From: Mixophyes australis | Taxonomy: Eukaryota; Chordata; Amphibia; Anura; Limnodynastidae | Direction: 5' to 3' | Assembly: GCA_036250195.1 (NCBI GenBank) | Contig: JAVHZZ010000007.1 | Span: 160,607,650-160,671,649, forward strand | DNA: 64,000 bases | Program-made: the position numbers and the translations under genes | The notes under the pieces: generated by a model | What the model was told of the DNA's origin: nothing | Seen by the model: only the letters and a program-made list of their open reading frames with translations | Databases searched by the model: none | In this document: piece by piece, positions 1-13,194 of the stretch | Position numbering within the stretch: position 1 is the stretch's first letter | How the letters are laid out: every line of letters begins with the position of its first letter

Positions 1-1249
1 CCAATTGCATTTGATGAAATCTCCGTCAGTGCTGTCAATCTGGTTTAATGATCACTATTTTTAGGTCCAGTTAAATGACATTCTCCATCCTTTGAATACA
101 GCGGAGGGGGCACTATGGGAAGGTGTGAAACCATCTGTCTATATTACAACTCATATGATTGTTTATTTGGCTGTGTAGATTGTAGAGGTTGTGCTATCAA
201 TCATTATTATGTTTCTGAAACCACATTACAGCGTGGAACGTAATGAGGTGTAAATGGAAATGTCAGATAGAAAATCAACGCGGTTTAGCAGCAGCAATAA
301 CATCACAATATAGTGTTATTTGTAGGGGGTGTCGCAAACCATGTCCGGCAGCCTGTATATAACGATGCTGTTTAGGCTGGGACAGGGTAACAGACTCTGA
401 CCGCTACTTATTACTACCTGTGAGTACTGTAGCTGTGAGCCTAAGATCGCTGTGTCCCCTGAGTGTCGCACCTGGTGTGAGTCTGAAATCCTGGATCTGT
501 TATCACTTATTTATTTCCTTATATTCAGTTCCAGATATAAAATCTGACTGCAGCTTATTCCCAGCCTGACGCCCGGTTGTGTAGTGTTTCTTGTGTGATT
601 TCGCGTCGCATATGTCCAGGAACTAAACTTACACAACTGCAGCAATTTACATTCACACATGTCTGATACGGGGAGGGGGAGGGGCAACATAACACAAGAC
701 ATGTACAGTACAGGCGTGTTCACATACAGCTACTGTACAGTAAGTGTCATGTTCTGCAGGGTGATAGTGATGACTGATCACACAACAACACAACACAATG
801 AAGATTTGTTCTCCACCCGCTCTGCACTGTGCGCATTGAGGAGTTAGTTAGTTATTTAGTTAGTTTAAAATAATAGATGAAATAAAAAAAATCTCAGATA
901 TGTGGATAATATTGGGGAAAAAAACTACAGTTAAATTTGTTCTTATTGTTTTTTTAATTGCTTTGTTATTATATTGTTACCAGTTATTTTAATTTATGAT
1001 GATATAAAAATGATGTTCTTTCTGATGTGAATACATTGTAGTAAACATAGTGCAATTACTCCTAAAATCTACTTCAGCCTCTGTGTGTGTCTATGATTCC
1101 AGGAATAGTGATTATACGAAGGGTTACGTCACACCTATTCAAATTATAACGTATCTTAAGAAACATTTGAATACTACGCAAAGGTTACTCTTTTTAAAAA
1201 CACTCAATTTGTGTTCTGACTTGAATCAGACCATTAATGTATATTCTGG
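1..1249. other. Intronic DNA, no gene seen
   Basis: No frame longer than about 70 codons, no recognisable exon and no tandem repeat. Read as part of the DPP10 intron downstream of the exon at 12662-12757. Composition is AT-rich and ordinary. Confidence 0.5.
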
Positions 1250-1549
1250 ATTTAAACTATGAACTTGGATGACGCTTACATATTTACTTTGCACAAGACG
1301 TCGACTGCAACACCAAACCATTTAACTATGCAAGGGGTGCAAATTTGTTTATTATTTTTCATGTAGTACACAAATACTTGATAGCTTATTTGTACTTTGA
1401 AATTTAAAGTTGATCTAGGAAAAAAAAGCCAATTTTGAACTTATATGAAAACTAATAGACTAATATGCACCCTTGTATTGTAACATGGTTTTGTCCAGGA
1501 GAAAACGTAGGTAAAAAGAAATGAGTACGTTCCTTAATGAATCAGGCCC
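1250..1549. mobile_element. Harbinger-like MITE, degenerate left end
   Basis: The right terminus reads CCTTAATGAATCAGGCCC at 1532-1549, the reverse complement of a GGGCCTGATTCATTAAGG end typical of frog PIF/Harbinger-type MITEs (family knowledge, not a search). An internal inverted repeat supports this: the stretch near 1312-1345 (AAACCATTTAACTATGCAAG, then GGGTGCAAA) is roughly the reverse complement of 1467-1500. I cannot find a clean matching left terminus, so the left border is approximate and no target duplication is claimed. It has no coding capacity. A better-preserved relative lies at 55404-56178. Confidence 0.5.
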
Positions 1550-3409
1550 ATTATGTACTACAGATGCTCTGCGCAGTACGTGACGCCGTCCAGCCGCAGT
1601 GGGCGGGCCAATAAAAGCCTCGACCTGTTTTTTATTTGTTTTATAGTGTTTTAAAGTCATTGTCTATGGACTGATGTGGTAAATTAACAGCAGAAAATTG
1701 AGTAGAAAAGATAATAGCAAATTCTATATAACATATATGTTATTGCCGTATTATTAGTTGTATGTAAGTAAATGAACACACAATTTCCATCCATTTCTGC
1801 CGAGAATGACTTGTATCATACAATTAATAGGGAAACTGACGGCTTCTAGAACACGGCTGCTAATTACAACTTCAATTAGGGCACCTGTCTGGTATAGATA
1901 TGGTAGAAGCTGCCTTTTATACCACATAAAACAGAAGCATCTCCGTCGCTGTGTAATATTCTCTAATCTCTCTCGCTCAGTCTTCCATTCACCTCCATTC
2001 TGCGTTTCAAGGCAAAGATGAAGATAAAACTATAATAATACACAGAATTACAAAAGGAACAGAGAAGAGAGAGAGAAGGGAAGGCGGCAACAACACACAA
2101 TATTGTACAATCACAAAAACAACATATGAAAAAGAATTCAATGTATCATTGGTGGAAAGTAAAACTCTGTATTACATTCAGCGGCTGAGTTCTAATAAGA
2201 AAGAAGCAGATTTGCCGTCTCCAGCAGTCACTGCCCCAATATAAATCTTTCTATGTCCTCAGTGATACAGGGACAGGTCCAGGAACTCACACAGTGCTCC
2301 CAGGATATAACACATGTAATAATATCATTTCTGTGTGTAGCGCCAGCATACTCTACACACAGCATTAATAGACTGATAAAGTGGTCAGAGGGCGCTGCTC
2401 ACATGCTTATAAACTATAGAAATGAAGATTTAGATGCATGAGGGTAATCGCCCCATATTACATATTGGACCAGGTAGATGGGAAAGTGCTTAGAGGGCGA
2501 CGTGATCCAGTCACACAACAAACCTCACAGCTGTCCCAATGTCAGCAGGACAGTCCCGAATGTCCCGTCCATGGACATGTCTGTCCCGTGGGTTGGAAAG
2601 TTGGGGAAAGGGAGACAAAGCCCAGGCGAAATGTAGGTCGGAGGACGCGCAGCTGCTCCGCACTTATGGTCCTCTATGTGCTCAGTCACCTTATAGCAAA
2701 TAAGTTGTAGGGACAGAAATAAAATCTACAGAACAACGAGCGGCCGCTCAGTAGCGGAGGGTCAGTGAATAACACGTAATGTGGGATCACGCTGCACTGA
2801 CTATAAACAATGACAATGTTTTGAAATATATAAATAAGAACTAGCAAAACATCATCAATAACAAAGTATTATAGTGAATATGATCCTGGTGTAGATAACA
2901 CAATGATAGAATAATGTTACAGAAGGACAATATACAGGAACAGAAACGTTGTATCAGATATGTCTGTAACATTGTAAGATCCACTGCTAGTTACATTTTG
3001 AGCCTATAACAAGTGGCCGATGACAGAAGGGAATAAATAATAAGCATTCTGAAAAAATATATGTTATACAAAACAAAACAAACGAAGGAGCTCCAAGAAT
3101 TTCATCATTATAAACAGTTAATAACACAGAGCTGAGAATAGACATCTACACAAAATAAAAAAAACAAAATCCAGACTACACCTAAAGATTTAAGATATTG
3201 TGATATTAATAATCCCTTCTGTCATGTGAATTATTGATATATGTAATAAATAAGGGACATATAGCCTTCATACACAGTAATAATGCAGTTATTACCAGCT
3301 TTCTTGATATGAAATATAATCAACTATTATAAGAAAATCCAAACAATTCAAGTGAGAACACACTGCTATATAGAGAGCACAGAGGACCAACAACATAGGG
3401 GTATAATAA
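1550..3409. other. Intronic DNA, no gene seen
   Basis: Short frames only. Nothing recognisable as an exon or a known element. The AT-rich stretch around 2800-3350 has no internal repetition. Confidence 0.5.
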
Positions 3410-3426
3410 CCCCCCCCCCCCCCCCC
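3410..3426 (+). repeat. Poly-C tract
   Basis: Seventeen consecutive C residues inside AT-rich sequence. Such tracts are prone to length error in sequencing and to slippage. Confidence 0.9.
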
Positions 3427-3664
3427 AGGCTTTTAATCAGATCCCTCTATTTCTTTATCTATTTCACCAGATTTTATCCTATATTTTGCAATCCAAATGG
3501 AGTATTACTGTACTTACAAGTCATTATTTTAATATTTGAAATAAAATAAAAAAATGTAATATTTCTATACCAATAAGACAAGGTTGAAAGTGAGCCTATG
3601 TGTTAGTGTTAAAGAAAAAGTGCCTCCGATATCAGAACTTTCTTTTCTCTTTTTGGCATTGGAA

Positions 3665-5355
3665 CATGGAGTGCTGTTCATGGAGTGCTGTTCATGGAGT
3701 GCTGCTTATGGAGTGCAGTTCATGGAGTGCTGCTCATGGAGTGCTGCTCATGGAGTGCTGCTCATGGAGTGCAGTTCATGGAGTGCTGCTCATGGAGTGC
3801 TGCTCATGGAGTGCAGTTCATGGAGTGCTGCTCATGGAGTGCTGTTCATGGAGTGCAGTTCATGGAGTGCTGCTCATGGAGTGCTGCTCATGGAGTGCTG
3901 CTCATGGAGTGCAGTTCATGGAGTGCTGCTCATGGAGTGCAGTTCATGGAGTGCTGCTCATGGAGTGCAGTTCATGGAGTGCTGCTCATGGAGTGCAGTT
4001 CATGGAGTGCTGCTCATGGAGTGCTGTTCATGGAGTGCAGTTCATGGAGTGATGTTCATGGAGTGCAGTTCATGGAGTGCAGTTCATGGAGTGCTGCTCA
4101 TGGAGTGCAGTTCATGGAGTGCAGTTCATGGAGTGCTGTTCATGGAGGGCAGTTCATGGAGTGCTGTTCATGGAGGGCAGTTCATGGAGTGCTGCTCATG
4201 GAGTGCAGCTCATGGAGTGCTGTTCATGGAGTGCAGTTCATGGAGTGCAGTTCATGGAGTGCTGCTCATGGAGTGCTGTTCATGGAGTGCTGTTCATGGA
4301 GTGCAGTTCATGGAGTGCTGTTCATGGAGTGCAGTTCATGGAGTGCTGTTCATGGAGTGCAGTTCATGGAGTGCTGCTCATGGAGTGCTGCTCATGGAGT
4401 GCAGTTCATGGAGTGCTGCTTATGGAGTGCAGTTCATGGAGTGCTGTTCATGGAGTGCAGTTCATGGAGTGCAGTTCATGGAGTGCTGTTCATGGAGTGC
4501 TGCTCATGGAGTGCTGCTCATGGAGTGCAGTTCATGGAGTGCTGCTCATGGAGTGCTGTTCATGGAGTGCAGTTCATGGAGTGCTGCTCATGGAGTGCTG
4601 CTCATGGAGTGCAGTTCATGGAGTGCTGCTCATGGAGTGCAGTTCATGGAGTGCTGCTCATGGAGTGCAGTTCATGGAGTGCTGCTCATGGAGTGCTGTT
4701 CATGGAGTGCAGTTCATGGAGTGATGTTCATGGAGTGCAGTTCATGGAGTGCAGTTCATGGAGTGCTGCTCATGGAGTACAGTTCATGGAGTGCAGTTCA
4801 TGGAGTGCTGTTCATGGAGGGCAGTTCATGGAGTGCTGTTCATGGAGGGCAGTTCATGGAGTGCTGCTCATGGAGTGCAGCTCATGGAGTGCTGTTCATG
4901 GAGTGCAGTTCATGGAGTGCTGCTCATGGAGTGCAGTTCATGGAGTGCTGTTCATGGAGTGCTGCTCATGGAGTGCTGTTCATGGAGTGCAGTTCATGGA
5001 GTGCTGCTCATGGAGTGCTGTTCATGGAGTGCTGTTCATGGAGTGCAGTTCATGGAGTGCTGTTCATGGAGTGCAGTTCATGGAGTGCTGTTCATGGAGT
5101 GCAGTTCATGGAGTGCTGCTCATGGAGTGCTGCTCATGGAGTGCAGTTCATGGAGTGCTGTTCATGGAGTGCTGTTCATGGAGTGCTGCTTATGGAGTGC
5201 AGTTCATGGAGTGCTGCTCATGGAGTGCTGCTCATGGAGTGCAGTTCATGGAGTGCAGTTCATGGAGTGCTGCTCATGGAGTGCAGTTCATGGAGTGCAG
5301 TTCATGGAGTGCTGTTCATGGAGTGCAGTTCATGGAGTGCAGTTCATGGAGTGCA
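3665..5355 (+). repeat. 14-bp minisatellite, about 121 copies
   Basis: The unit is CATGGAGTGC followed by TGTT, TGCT or AGTT. Because 14 is not a multiple of 3, three unit lengths (42 bp) give the same 14-residue peptide period in all three plus frames, which explains a 608-codon open frame and its overlapping partners. These are not genes. A rare-variant block (GTGATGTTC, then two CATGGAGGGC units) occurs at 4049-4148 and again exactly 672 bp (48 units) later at 4721-4820. This shows a large internal duplication after the units had diverged. Confidence 0.97.
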
Positions 5356-5492
5356 CCCCCTAATATACTACAAAATTAGGAATACATACCAGCAATATAT
5401 TAGAAATTAATAGACTCCACTGTTGGGGTTATCTTTGGTATTATGTCTAAAAAATTTAATGGGCAGCCTAGCGCTTTACCACATCCCCCATA

Positions 5493-5560
5493 GTGACATG
5501 GCCACACGCCCATGGTGACATGGCCACACCCCCATCATGACATGGCCACACACCCTGCCC
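5493..5560 (+). repeat. Short tandem repeat, 22-23 bp, three copies
   Basis: The core TGACATGGCCACAC recurs at 5493, 5516 and 5538. It is too short to say more, and lies between the 14-bp array and the AC/AT-rich array. Confidence 0.8.
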
Positions 5561-5716
5561 TTGCATGTTGGGCGGTATGACACGTGATGTTGGTCTGGTG
5601 GTCAGAAGGGGAATACATGTAGGTTTGTATGGAATTTATAGAGGGAGGAATGGGGGGTGTTAATCGTGTAGAATAGCCTGGGGGTAAAGGGGCTGTTAAA
5701 GGGACACACAGTACAG

Positions 5717-7417
5717 TATAATACACATACACACAGACATACAGTATAATACATATACATATACATACAGTAAAATACACATATATACACATACAGAATA
5801 ATACACATACAGTATAATACACATGCATACACATACAGTATAATACACATACAGTATAACACACATCTATACATACACTCATACAGTATAATATACATAC
5901 AGTATAATACACATACATACACATACAGTATAACACACATCTATACATACACTCATACAGTATAATACACATACAGTATAATACACATACAGTATAATAC
6001 ACATGCATGCACATACAGTATAATACACATACAGTATAACACACATCTATACATACACTCATACAGTATAATATACATACAGTATAATACACATACATAC
6101 ACATACAGTATAACACACATCTATACATACACTCATACAGTATAATACACATACATACACATACAGTATAATACACACATATACACACATACAGTATAAT
6201 ACACATACATACACATACAGTATAAAACACATACATACACACATACAGTATAATACACATACAGTATAATAAACATACAGTATAATACACATCTATACAT
6301 ACACACATACAGTATAATACACATACATATACATGCAGTATAATACACATCTATACATACACACATACAGTATAATATACATACATACAGTATAATGCAC
6401 ATACATACACATACAGTATAATACACATACAGTATAACACACATCTATACATACACTCATACAGTATAATATACATACAGTATAATACACATACATACAC
6501 ATACAGTATAAAACACATACATACACACATACAGTATAATACACATACATACACATACAGTATAATAAACATACAGTATAATACACATCTATACATACAC
6601 ACATACAGTATAATACACATACATATACATGCAGTATAATACACATCTATACATACACACATACAGTATAATATACATACAGTATAATGCACATTCATAT
6701 GCATACAGTATAATACACATATATACACATACCATATAATATACATACAGTATAATACACATACATACACATACAGTGTAATACACATACATATACATAC
6801 AGTATAATACACATACAGTATAATAAACATACAGTATAATACATATCTATACATACACACATACAGAATAATATACATACAGTATAATACACATACATAC
6901 AGTATAATAAACATACAGTATAATACACATCTATACATACACACATACAGAATAATATACATACATTATAATACACATACATACACATACAGTATAATAC
7001 ACATACATATACATACAGAATAATACACATACATACACATACAGTATAATATACATACAGTATAATACACATACATACACATATAGTATAATATACATAC
7101 AGTATAATACACATACATACACATACAGTATAATACACATACATATACATACAGTATAATACATACACATACATACACACATACAGTATAATACACATAC
7201 ATATACATACAGTATAATACACATCTATACATACACACATACAGTATAATATACATATAGTATAATACACGTACATATACAGTATAATACACACATATAT
7301 ATATATATATATATACAGTATAATACACATACATACATACATACATATAGAATAATACACATACATACAGTATAATACACATACATACAGTATAATACAC
7401 ATATATACATACACACA
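5717..7417 (+). repeat. AC/AT-rich compound microsatellite array
   Basis: Built from short blocks such as ATACAGTATAATACACATAC and ACATACATAC in changing order. Segmental duplications are visible: the line starting at 5881 repeats identically at 6061 (180 bp apart), and a block at 6291 recurs near 6587. The minus strand is open over hundreds of codons, encoding a Tyr/Cys/Val/Ile-rich repeat peptide (CIILYVC-type). That is a composition effect. A pure AT run lies near 7294-7313. Confidence 0.95.
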
Positions 7418-7443
7418 TATTATTATTATTATTATTATTATTA
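7418..7443 (-). repeat. (TAA)n tail of an L2-type LINE fragment
   Basis: About eight ATT trinucleotides on the plus strand, directly beside the L2 3' end that follows. On the minus strand this is the usual TAA-type tail of frog L2 elements. The second copy at 31141-32208 has the same arrangement. Confidence 0.85.
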
Positions 7444-7608
7444 TAATTTATTTGTTAGGCGCCACAAGGTATCCGCAGCGCCGCACACAGTACTAACAGT
7501 AGACTATACAGGATGAAACCATACAGAACAATGAACAAAAAGTACCAATACTTCAGAAACTCCGGCCAGTCATATGCAGTAAAGATGGAGCGGAAGAACA
7601 GGTATGGA
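7444..7608 (-). mobile_element. L2-clade LINE, 3' end only (minus strand)
   Basis: About 160 bp matches almost base for base the 3' tail of the L2 copy at 31194-31355, including GCGCCACAAGGTATCCGCAG versus GTGCCACAAGGTATCCGCAG. Only the non-coding 3' end is present. At 7608 homology stops abruptly and the 32-bp array begins. The fragment is therefore sandwiched between two tandem arrays. Confidence 0.85.
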
Positions 7609-8290
7609 GACACCAATACACAGCACGTACACATATAATATACACCAATACACAGCACGTACACATATAACATACATCAATACACAGCACATACACATAT
7701 AACATACATCAATACACAGCACGTACACATATAACATATATCAATACACAGCACGTACACATATACCATACACCAATACACAGCATGTACACATATAACA
7801 TACACCAATACACAGCCACACACATATACCATACACCAATACACAGCACATACACATATAACATACACCAATACACAGCCCACACACATATAACATCCAC
7901 CAATACACAGCATGTACACATATAACATACACCAATACACAGTCCGCACACATATAACATACACCAATACACAGCACGTACACATATAACATACACCAAT
8001 ACACAGCACGTACACATATAACATACACCAATACACAGCATGTACACATATAGCATACACCAATACACAGCACGTACACATATAACATACACCAATACAC
8101 AGTCCGCACACATATAACATACACCAATACACAGCACGTACACATATAACATACACCAATACACAGCACATACACATATAACATACACCAATACACAGCA
8201 CGTACACATATAACATACATCAATACACAGCACGTACACATATAACATACATTAATACACAGCACGTACACATATAACATACACCAATAC
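7609..8290 (+). repeat. 32-bp minisatellite, about 21 copies
   Basis: The unit runs CACCAATACACAGCACGTAC followed by ACATATAACATA. Variants carry GTCCGCAC or GCCACAC in place of the central part. Overlapping minus-strand frames starting at 8216 and 8248 are offset by exactly one unit, so they are repeat artefacts. The array starts at the break in the L2 tail. Confidence 0.95.
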
Positions 8291-9022
8291 CTAATCATAC
8301 AGTAGACAGAACACACTTTCCTCAGCTGTATCTTCCATGTGCTTTGTGTGTATACTGAGAATATTATTAGAGATTCTCCGACAGCCAAACCTGAAAAAAC
8401 CTTAAAGTATCCTAAATACAGGATTCCTGCACAGCATGGACCTTATTACACAATAAGCAGGAGAACTAGAAGATTACCTGACATGTAACACAGAGTAAGG
8501 TTACCGCAGCTGTACTGGTGCAGTCATGAAACGCTGATGTCTGTGTAGAGGTTTTACTACCAATCTAATGGTGTTATTGAGAAGACACTTACAGACCAGC
8601 AGACCTGCACCAGCTACACCAACAGGTAACAAAGAGAGTATTGGAAAACACACAAATGATCTCATGTCTGTATAATTATCGCAGACACCGCAGGATGCAG
8701 CTTGTTACACAGAACACAGGTGAGTGTCACTTAAACCCCAGGGGATTGTGGGACATGGAATTCTATGTAGTGTTATATAAGATAATACTCTACATTCTGC
8801 ACACCTACAAACATCTGTCCAATCACATCTCACTAGGGGCGTGTCACATTCACTGGGGGAGGCACCTAGTAATTCTAAAGACCTAGGTCACCTTCATCCG
8901 CCTCCCTCCCTACAAAGACCCCAGCAATGTCACTCACGTCAATGGCGCCTCCTAACAGTCCCTGAACTACCCTAGAGTGGGGGCAAATAGGAAGCACGTA
9001 GTGTTACATTACAAAGTATCAA
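8291..9022. other. Intronic DNA, no gene seen
   Basis: Nothing recognisable. It separates the 32-bp array from the ACT-rich array. Confidence 0.5.
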
Positions 9023-12000
9023 CTACATTATACTTACTAATACTACTAGTACTAAACTTACTACTAATACTAAAACTACTACTACTAATTCTAATACTAC
9101 TGCTACTACTACTACTACTACTAATACTACAACTGCTACTAATATTACTACTACTACTTCTGCTACTAATACTACTGCTACTACTAATACTACTGCTGCT
9201 ACTACTAATAATACTACAACTACTACTACTAATACTACTGCTACTAATACTACTGCTACTACTACTACTACTGCTACTAATATTACTGCTACTAATACTA
9301 CTAACACTAAAACTACCAATACTACTAATACTACTGCTACTAATACTACTAACACTAAAACTACCAATACTACTAACACTACTAATACTACTGCTACTAA
9401 TACTACTAACACTAAAACTACCAATACTACTAATACTACTGCTATTAATACTACTAACACTGAAACTACCAATACTACTAATACTACTGCTACTAATACT
9501 ACCAACACTAAAACTACCAATACTACTAATACTACTAACACTAAAACTACCAATACTACTAATACTACTGCTACTAATACTACTAACACTAAAACTACCA
9601 ATACTACTAATACTACTGCTACTACTACTATTATTACTAATACTACTAACACTAAAACGACTAATACTAATACTACTAATACTACTGCTACTAATACTAC
9701 TAACACTAAAACTACCAATACTACTAATACTACTAACACTAAAACTACCAATACTACTAATACTACTGCTACTAATACTACTAACACTAAAACTACCAAT
9801 ACTACTAATACTACTGCTACTACTACTATTATTACTAATACTACTAACACTAAAACTACTAATACTAATACTACTAATATTACTGCTACTAATACTACTA
9901 ACACTAAAACTACCAATACTACTAATACTACTAACACAAAAACTACCAATACTACTAATACTACTGCTACTAATACTACTAACACTAAAACTACCAATAC
10001 TACTAATACTACTGCTACTACTACTATTATTACTAATACTACTAACACTAAAACTACTAATACTAATACTAATACTACTAATACTACTGCTACTAATACT
10101 ACTAACACTAAAACTACCAATACTACTAATACTACTAACACTAAAACTACCAATACTACTAATACTACTGCTACTAATACTACTAACACTAAAACTACCA
10201 ATACTACTAATACTACTGCTACTACTACTATTATTACTAATACTACTAACACTAAAACTACTAATACTAATACTACTAATATTACTGCTACTAATACTAC
10301 TAACACTAAAACTACCAATACTACTAATACTACTGCTACTAATACTACTAACACTAAAACTACCAATACTACTAATACTACTGCTACTACTACTATTATT
10401 ACTAATACTACTAACACTAAAACTACTAATACTAATACTACTAATACTACTGCTACTAATACTACTAACACTAAAACTACCAATACTACTAATACTACTG
10501 CTACTAATACTACTAACACTAAAACTACCAATACTACTAACACTACTAATACTACTGCTACTAATACTACTAACACTAAAACTACCAATACTACTAATAC
10601 TACTGCTATTAATACTACTAACACTGAAACTACCAATACTACTAATACTACTGCTACTAATACTACCAACACTAAAACTACCAATACTACTAATACTACT
10701 AACACTAAAACTACCAATACTACTAATACTACTGCTACTAATACTACTAACACTAAAACTACCAATACTACTAATACTACTGCTACTACTACTATTATTA
10801 CTAATACTACTAACACTAAAACGACTAATACTAATACTACTAATACTACTGCTACTAATACTACTAACACTAAAACTACCAATACTACTAATACTACTAA
10901 CACTAAAACTACCAATACTACTAATACTACTGCTACTAATACTACTAACACTAAAACTACCAATACTACTAATACTACTGCTACTACTACTATTATTACT
11001 AATACTACTAACACTAAAACTACTAATACTAATACTACTAATATTACTGCTACTAATACTACTAACACTAAAACTACCAATACTACTAATACTACTAACA
11101 CAAAAACTACCAATACTACTAATACTACTGCTACTAATACTACTAACACTAAAACTACCAATACTACTAATACTACTGCTACTACTACTATTATTACTAA
11201 TACTACTAACACTAAAACTACTAATACTAATACTAATACTACTAATACTACTGCTACTAATACTACTAACACTAAAACTACCAATACTACTAATACTACT
11301 AACACTAAAACTACCAATACTACTAATACTACTGCTACTAATACTACTAACACTAAAACTACCAATACTACTAATACTACTGCTACTACTACTATTATTA
11401 CTAATACTACTAACACTAAAACTACTAATACTAATACTACTAATATTACTGCTACTAATACTACTAACACTAAAAATACCAATACTACTAATACTACTGC
11501 TACTAATACTACTAACACTAAAACTACCAATACTACTAATACTACTGCTACTACTACTATTATTACTAATACTACTAACACTAAAACTACTAATACTAAT
11601 ACTACTAATACTACTGCTACTAATACTACTAACACTAAAACTACCAATACTACTAATACTACTGCTACTAATACTACTAACACTAAAACTACCAATACTA
11701 CTAACACTACTAATACTACTGCTACTAATACTACTAACACTAAAACTACCAATACTACTAATACTACTGCTATTAATACTACTAACACTGAAACTACCAA
11801 TACTACTAATACTACTGCTACTAATACTACTAACACTAAAACTACTAATACTACTAACACTAAAACTACCAATACTACTAATACTACTGCTACTAATACT
11901 ACTAACACTAAAACTACCAATACTACTAACACTACTAATACTACTGCTACCAATACTACTAACACTAAAACTACCAATACTACTAATACTACTGCTATTA

Positions 12001-12190
12001 ATACTACTAACACTGAAACTACCAATACTACTAATACTACTGCTACTAATACTACTAACACTAAAACTACCAATACTACTAATACTACTGCTACTACTAC
12101 TATTATTACTAATACTACTAACACTAAAACTACTAATACTAATACTACTAATACTACTGCTACTACTACTAATACTTCTAATTTTACTGT
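9023..12190 (+). repeat. ACT-based array with a 1164-bp higher-order repeat
   Basis: Built from ACT/AAT/GCT trinucleotides in blocks such as AATACTACTGCTACTAATAC and AACACTAAAACTACC. A period of 3 keeps both strands open for more than 1000 codons (poly-Leu/Ile on plus, poly-Val/Leu on minus); no gene is implied. Rare variants recur at exactly 1164 bp: CACTACTAAT at 9377, 10541 and 11705; CTGAAACTACC near 9461, 10625 and 11789; AAAACGA at 9654 and 10818; CTAACACAAA at 9931 and 11095. The window therefore holds about 2.7 copies of a nearly identical 1164-bp higher-order unit. The last part diverges after about 11800. Confidence 0.96.
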
Positions 12191-12661
12191 TTCTAAGACG
12201 ATTGATTTATCACCAATAAATCCATGTTTTCATGCAGCAGAAGACAATAACATCACAATTTATCGCCACCTAGACTAATTCTTATCCAGATATAAAACAA
12301 ATACACAGTCCTGACTCTAACAGGTATTGTCCTTAGTACTGTTGCCGGCAGCTGAAGGACAATGTGCCTCAGATGTATATTCAGTCTGAGGTTTATAAAA
12401 ACCAAATAAATAGGAGAATTGGCCACGTATGATCTCCATCTTCTACTATATGGGCTCACTGTATATAGTGAGGAGAATCGAGGGATTGTCTCTGTCATAA
12501 ATACATCAATGTGCAACAGCTCCAATATTCTGGGATAGTCAATGTAACCGGGATGATAAATAACAATACAAGCATAAATATATAACGTTTTCCACGTGGA
12601 CACTTTGTAGCAGAGCGATGTGGCCACTGACGCAGCGACACAAGAACGTTTCCCCACCTAC
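12191..12661. other. Intron next to the DPP10 exon
   Basis: Sequence downstream (gene sense) of the exon splice donor at 12661-12660. No repeat and no other exon seen. Confidence 0.6.
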
Positions 12662-12757
12662 CATTGATCCACCTGGGTTCTGGATTTTGGATGGAGAACT
12701 CTTTTCTGAACAGATCATCCAACGTGAGGATTGTTTCTGATGAATTCGTTGGTTCAT
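12662..12757 (-). CDS. DPP10: DPP10 exon (start of extracellular domain), 96 bp
   Basis: Minus-strand exon flanked by a TTTTTCAG acceptor (ending 12758) and a GTAGGT donor (starting 12661). With the G carried from the previous exon it reads D-E-P-T-N-S-S-E-T, then LTLDDLFRKEFSIQNPEPRW and I-N. This matches the DPP10 segment just outside the membrane and fits DPP10 better than DPP6, which lacks the TNSSET motif. NSS is an N-glycosylation sequon. The exon begins with two bases of a split codon and ends on one (phase 1 to phase 1), as expected for this family. DPP10 is a type II membrane protein without peptidase activity that assembles with Kv4 potassium channels. The next exon is not in the window. 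Confidence 0.92.
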
Positions 12758-13194
12758 CTGAAAAAGAGCAAAACCCCAGTTTTACAAATAACATATTTCC
12801 TTTAATATTCTTAGTATATAATGACAGTGATGTCTGATATTCACACTAATCATGTAGTTCTGGACCATAGACATGATAAACAGCTGTCTATCTGTTACAG
12901 AACAGACCAGGAGATTTATACATCTTACTGATGTGTAACTGCTTCCTCCTAGATTATATCTAATGACCTACATGTATTAATACTGCGGGGGAACTTCCCT
13001 CCTTTGTAAACAATGTATTTATTGTAAATAATAAAATACAAATTACTTATGAGGGTGGAAATATAACCCCATTGTAATCTCATCTACAGTTTTCAGAATG
13101 CAGACTGGAGACCGCCACACCCGTAGGATTAAATGGAATACTCAGACCAGAACGTATCTTATGGCTCCATGTTAGATACTATATTTGGCATAAG
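12758..13194. other. Intronic DNA, nothing recognised
   Basis: Contains the polypyrimidine tract and acceptor of the DPP10 exon, then unique AT-rich sequence. Confidence 0.5.

Noticed and set aside
3584..5410. A 608-codon open frame with MECCSWSAAHGV repeats
   Set aside because: It is the 14-bp array read in one of three equally open frames. There is no non-repeat domain beyond short random ends.
8977..12219. Plus-strand frame of 1080 codons (Leu/Ile) and minus-strand frame of 1033 codons (Val/Leu)
   Set aside because: Both result from a trinucleotide array without stop codons. No signal, domain or exon structure supports a protein.
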